The notes beneath the pieces are model-generated. The model was not told the origin of the DNA. It was given only the letters and a program-made list of their open reading frames with translations, and did not search any database. A stretch of 64,000 nt of DNA from Mycobacterium xenopi (GTDB lineage: Bacteria > Actinomycetota > Actinomycetes > Mycobacteriales > Mycobacteriaceae): NCBI RefSeq assembly GCF_009936235.1, contig NZ_AP022314.1, forward strand, positions 868,001-932,000, read 5' to 3'. Below are positions 62,197 to 64,000 of this stretch, in pieces. Made by a program: the position numbers and the translations under genes. How positions within the stretch are numbered: position 1 is the first letter of the stretch; every line of letters starts with the position of its first letter.

Positions 62197-63423
62197 GTGT
62201 CGGATCAGATCCCTGAAACCATCTATGTAGGTTTGGACCGGGCCGCCGCCATCCACGCGGTGTGCGTGGTGTCTGCGGTTGGTAAAGTACTGGCGCAGTT
62301 CACTATTGAACACAGCGCCCACGGCATTGCATCGCTGATCAGTCGGCTCGCCAAGTACGGCGATCCCGCCGATAATCATGTCGGGATCGAACGCCCGAAC
62401 GGCCGCTTGGTCGACCTGCTGCTCGACGCCGGCCATCCAGTAATCCCAGTGTCGCCCAACGCGATCAAGACCTGGCGGGAAGGCGAGGTTGTTTCGGGTG
62501 CCAAGTCCGACGCCGGTGATGCACTCGTGATCGCCGAGTACCTGCGACTGCGCCACCACCGACTCCACCCGGTCACGCCCCACTCGGCCCAGACCAAAGC
62601 GCTGCGCACCGTGGTCCGTACCCGCGACGACATCGTCGAGATGCGGGTAGCTGCCACCAACCAACTCAGCTCCTTGCTCGAGGCCCACTGGCCCAGAGCA
62701 ACGAAAATCTTCGCCGATGTGGAATCGCCTATCAGTCTGACGTTCTTGCGCCGGTACCCGACCGCAGCCGCGGCCGCTCACCTCGGTGAAAGACGCTTGG
62801 CCGCATTCTTGACCAAGCACGGCTACTCCGGTCGCCGCCCCGCCACCGAGCTTGTTACCCGGCTGCGCCGTGCCCCTGCTGGCGCCACTGACCCGACACT
62901 GACCGCAGCCATCCACGATGCTGTGCTCGCCCTGGTCACCGTGCTCGACGCGCTCAACACAGCCACCAAACAACTCGACCGGTCCGTCGCCCACCTCGAG
63001 GAGCACCCGGACGCCGAGGTCTTCACGTCGCTGCCAAGGTCGGGTCAGATCAACGCCGCCCAGGTACTCGCCGAGTGGGGCGACTCTCGGGCAGCCTACG
63101 ACTCGCCCGACGCGGTCGCCGCCCTGGCCGGCGTCACCCCGGTCACCAAAGAGTCCGGAAAACAACACGCCGTGCACTTCCGCTGGGCGTGCAACCAACG
63201 CTTCCGCAGAGCCACCACCACATTCGCTGACAACAGTCGACATTTCAGCCCCTGGGCCGCACACATCTACAACCAAGCCCGCGCCCGCGGCCACGACCAT
63301 CCCCATGCCGTCCGCATCCTCGCCCGCGCCTGGATCCGCGTGATCTACCGCTGCTGGCACAACCACCAGCCCTATGACCCCAACCTCCACGGCGGAACCC
63401 AAAGACTGACCAACGCAGCCTGA
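62197..63423 (+). CDS. IS110-family DEDD transposase/recombinase
   Basis: A 408-residue protein from GTG 62197 (VSDQIPETIYVGLDRAAAIH). The RuvC-like DEDD domain shows YVGLDRA, HVGIERPNG and VSGAKSDAGDALVIAEYL; the C-terminal transposase domain has LPRSGQINAAQVLAEWGDSR and the Ser-containing VTPVTKESGKQH. The frame is open back to 62065, but that part has no family sequence and falls in the presumed bridge RNA. No lesion seen. Confidence 0.9.
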   Translation: MSDQIPETIYVGLDRAAAIHAVCVVSAVGKVLAQFTIEHSAHGIASLISRLAKYGDPADNHVGIERPNGRLVDLLLDAGHPVIPVSPNAIKTWREGEVVSGAKSDAGDALVIAEYLRLRHHRLHPVTPHSAQTKALRTVVRTRDDIVEMRVAATNQLSSLLEAHWPRATKIFADVESPISLTFLRRYPTAAAAAHLGERRLAAFLTKHGYSGRRPATELVTRLRRAPAGATDPTLTAAIHDAVLALVTVLDALNTATKQLDRSVAHLEEHPDAEVFTSLPRSGQINAAQVLAEWGDSRAAYDSPDAVAALAGVTPVTKESGKQHAVHFRWACNQRFRRATTTFADNSRHFSPWAAHIYNQARARGHDHPHAVRILARAWIRVIYRCWHNHQPYDPNLHGGTQRLTNAA

Positions 63424-63435
63424 GCTTGACTCAGG
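63419..63435. terminator. Hairpin at the right end of the IS110 element
   Basis: CCTGAG-CTTGA-CTCAGG overlaps the transposase stop codon: a 6-bp stem with a 5-base loop and no following T-run. It may end transcription weakly or form part of the right-end recombination structure. Confidence 0.4.
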
Positions 63436-63440
63436 AAGTG

Positions 63441-64000
63441 TCATGCCGCCCGCTCCAAGACCAGCGCCGCATGGTGGTCCATTCGTCCCCCGATGCCGCC
63501 CACCAGCGCGATGGCCGCGCCAGGCACCTGGCGGGCGCCGCCTGCACCGCGCAGCTGGATGACGGCCTCGGCCAGCGGCGTCATGCCCTGTAGGTAGTAC
63601 CCCGAAAGCTGGCCCCCGCCGGTGTTAGTGGGCAGCAGTCCATCGGGGCCGATCTGGCCGTCGCGGACGAACGCGCCGGCGGGCGCATCGCCGGTAAGCC
63701 GGTATTCGTCGAGCAGAATCAGCGTCACGATGGAGAACGGGTCGTAGAGCTCGGCGACGTCGAGGTCGGTGCGCGCAAGGCCGGCTTGCGCGAGTGCGTC
63801 GTCGACAGCGCGGACTCCGCCGCCGAACCACGACTCGGCCCCTGACCGTCGGCGCCTCACCGGGTGGTGGCGGCCGCTGCCGCGGATCCGCACCCGCATG
63901 GTGCCGATCGACCGCCGGCCACTCATAACCACCGCGACGGCACCGTTGACCGGGCGCGCGCAGTCCACACGCCGCAGCGGATCGGCGACCATAGGGCTTG
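63441..64000 (-). CDS. Thiolase family protein, C-terminal part (cut by window edge)
   Basis: The frame is open to base 64000, so about 186 C-terminal residues are visible. They read MVADPLRRVDCARPVNGAVA, DVAELYDPFSIVTLILLDEY, LPTNTGGGQLSGYYLQGMTP and GGIGGRMDHHAALVLERAA, matching SCP-X-like thiolases. The nucleophile region lies outside the window. Its stop overlaps the ATG of the antisense IS frame. With the DUF35 protein at 61514 it should form a CoA-ester C-C lyase or thiolase complex. Confidence 0.85.
   Translation of the reverse strand, partial: SPMVADPLRRVDCARPVNGAVAVVMSGRRSIGTMRVRIRGSGRHHPVRRRRSGAESWFGGGVRAVDDALAQAGLARTDLDVAELYDPFSIVTLILLDEYRLTGDAPAGAFVRDGQIGPDGLLPTNTGGGQLSGYYLQGMTPLAEAVIQLRGAGGARQVPGAAIALVGGIGGRMDHHAALVLERAA

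Larger units (their letters stand above)
61974..63440. mobile_element. IS110-family insertion sequence (about 1467 bp)
   Basis: Begins TCCTTTCTGCGAG, the same start I recall for IS900 (TCCTTTCTTGA), and ends ...CAGGAAGTG. TCA occurs on both sides (61971-61973, 63441-63443), consistent with a short core or duplication, and there are no terminal inverted repeats, as in IS110. It lies between the thiolase stop and the DUF35 start, the kind of site IS900-type elements choose. Length agrees with IS900/IS901. Confidence 0.82.
61963..63444 (-). other. Antisense open frame spanning the IS110 element (hed-like)
   Basis: A 493-codon frame opposite the transposase runs the whole element. Its ATG (63444) is host-derived and overlaps the thiolase stop (ATGA); its TAG (61965-61963) overlaps the GTG of the DUF35 gene. 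IS900 is known to have an equivalent antisense frame (hed) that depends on host start signals. Composition is Gly/Val/Arg-rich as expected for the antisense of a coding gene, so a protein product is unproven. Its ribosome traffic would keep the operon coupled across the IS. Confidence 0.4.

Overview
The window looks like a slow-growing Mycobacterium or close relative. It is GC-rich and packed with families that mycobacteria keep in many copies: acyl-CoA dehydrogenases (eight intact and one broken), SDR oxidoreductases including a mycofactocin-type one, F420/LLM oxidoreductases, CaiB/BaiF CoA-transferases, thiolase + OB-fold (DUF35) pairs and AMP-binding acyl-CoA synthetases. It also carries an IS1081-like element, a family first described in mycobacteria. 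I cannot name the species from the sequence alone.

Layout. 1-8 kb: end of a TetR regulator, a double-length CaiB CoA-transferase, an SDR, two LLM oxidoreductases, a broken PPOX-type gene, a mycofactocin-type SDR and an enoyl-CoA hydratase. 8-16.4 kb: SDR, two overlapping acyl-CoA dehydrogenase genes and another SDR, divergent from an OB-fold partner, a thiolase and a hydratase; the thiolase is split by an intact IS630-family element. 16.4-21.5 kb: thioesterase and FadR-type regulator, then three acyl-CoA dehydrogenase genes, one frameshifted. 21.5-27.9 kb: plus-strand run of aldehyde dehydrogenase, CoA-transferase, VOC protein, two SDRs and a hotdog thioesterase-like protein. 27.9-40 kb: long minus-strand run of SDR, CoA-transferase, dehydrogenases, amidohydrolase, synthetase, alpha/beta hydrolase, P450 and thiolase; the P450 is split by the IS1081-like element. 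40-44.8 kb: synthetase remnant, small conserved gene, a cytochrome-oxidase-like membrane operon (subunit III frameshifted), a TetR regulator and an acyl-CoA synthetase. 44.8-55.7 kb: amidohydrolase, TetR, hydratase, Gfo/Idh, thiolase + DUF35, two dehydrogenases, flavin reductase, CoA-transferase and a SnoaL-like protein. 55.8-64 kb: aldehyde dehydrogenase, hydratase, CoA ligase, Rieske beta and alpha subunits, DUF35, an IS110-family element, and the 3' part of a thiolase.

How it works together. Nearly every enzyme fits activation of a carboxylic acid to a CoA thioester, ring or side-chain oxidation, and beta-oxidation-like or retro-aldol shortening, so this reads as a catabolic island for one or more hydrophobic (terpenoid, steroid-like or aryl-alkanoate) substrates. 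Two systems stand out. First, 58-64 kb has the same gene set as the ibuprofen-type ipf pathway: CoA ligase, two-subunit Rieske dioxygenase, and thiolase + DUF35 deacylase. Second, four promoters between 46.0 and 54.9 kb carry a TGAC-N6-GTCA palindrome next to or near a TetR gene that could bind it.

The region is decaying or actively rearranging: three insertion sequences, two of them splitting genes, plus several frameshifts, a premature stop and a truncated synthetase. The single-base lesions could also be sequencing errors. No tRNA, rRNA or CRISPR array was seen. No gap between genes exceeds about 300 bases apart from IS non-coding ends.
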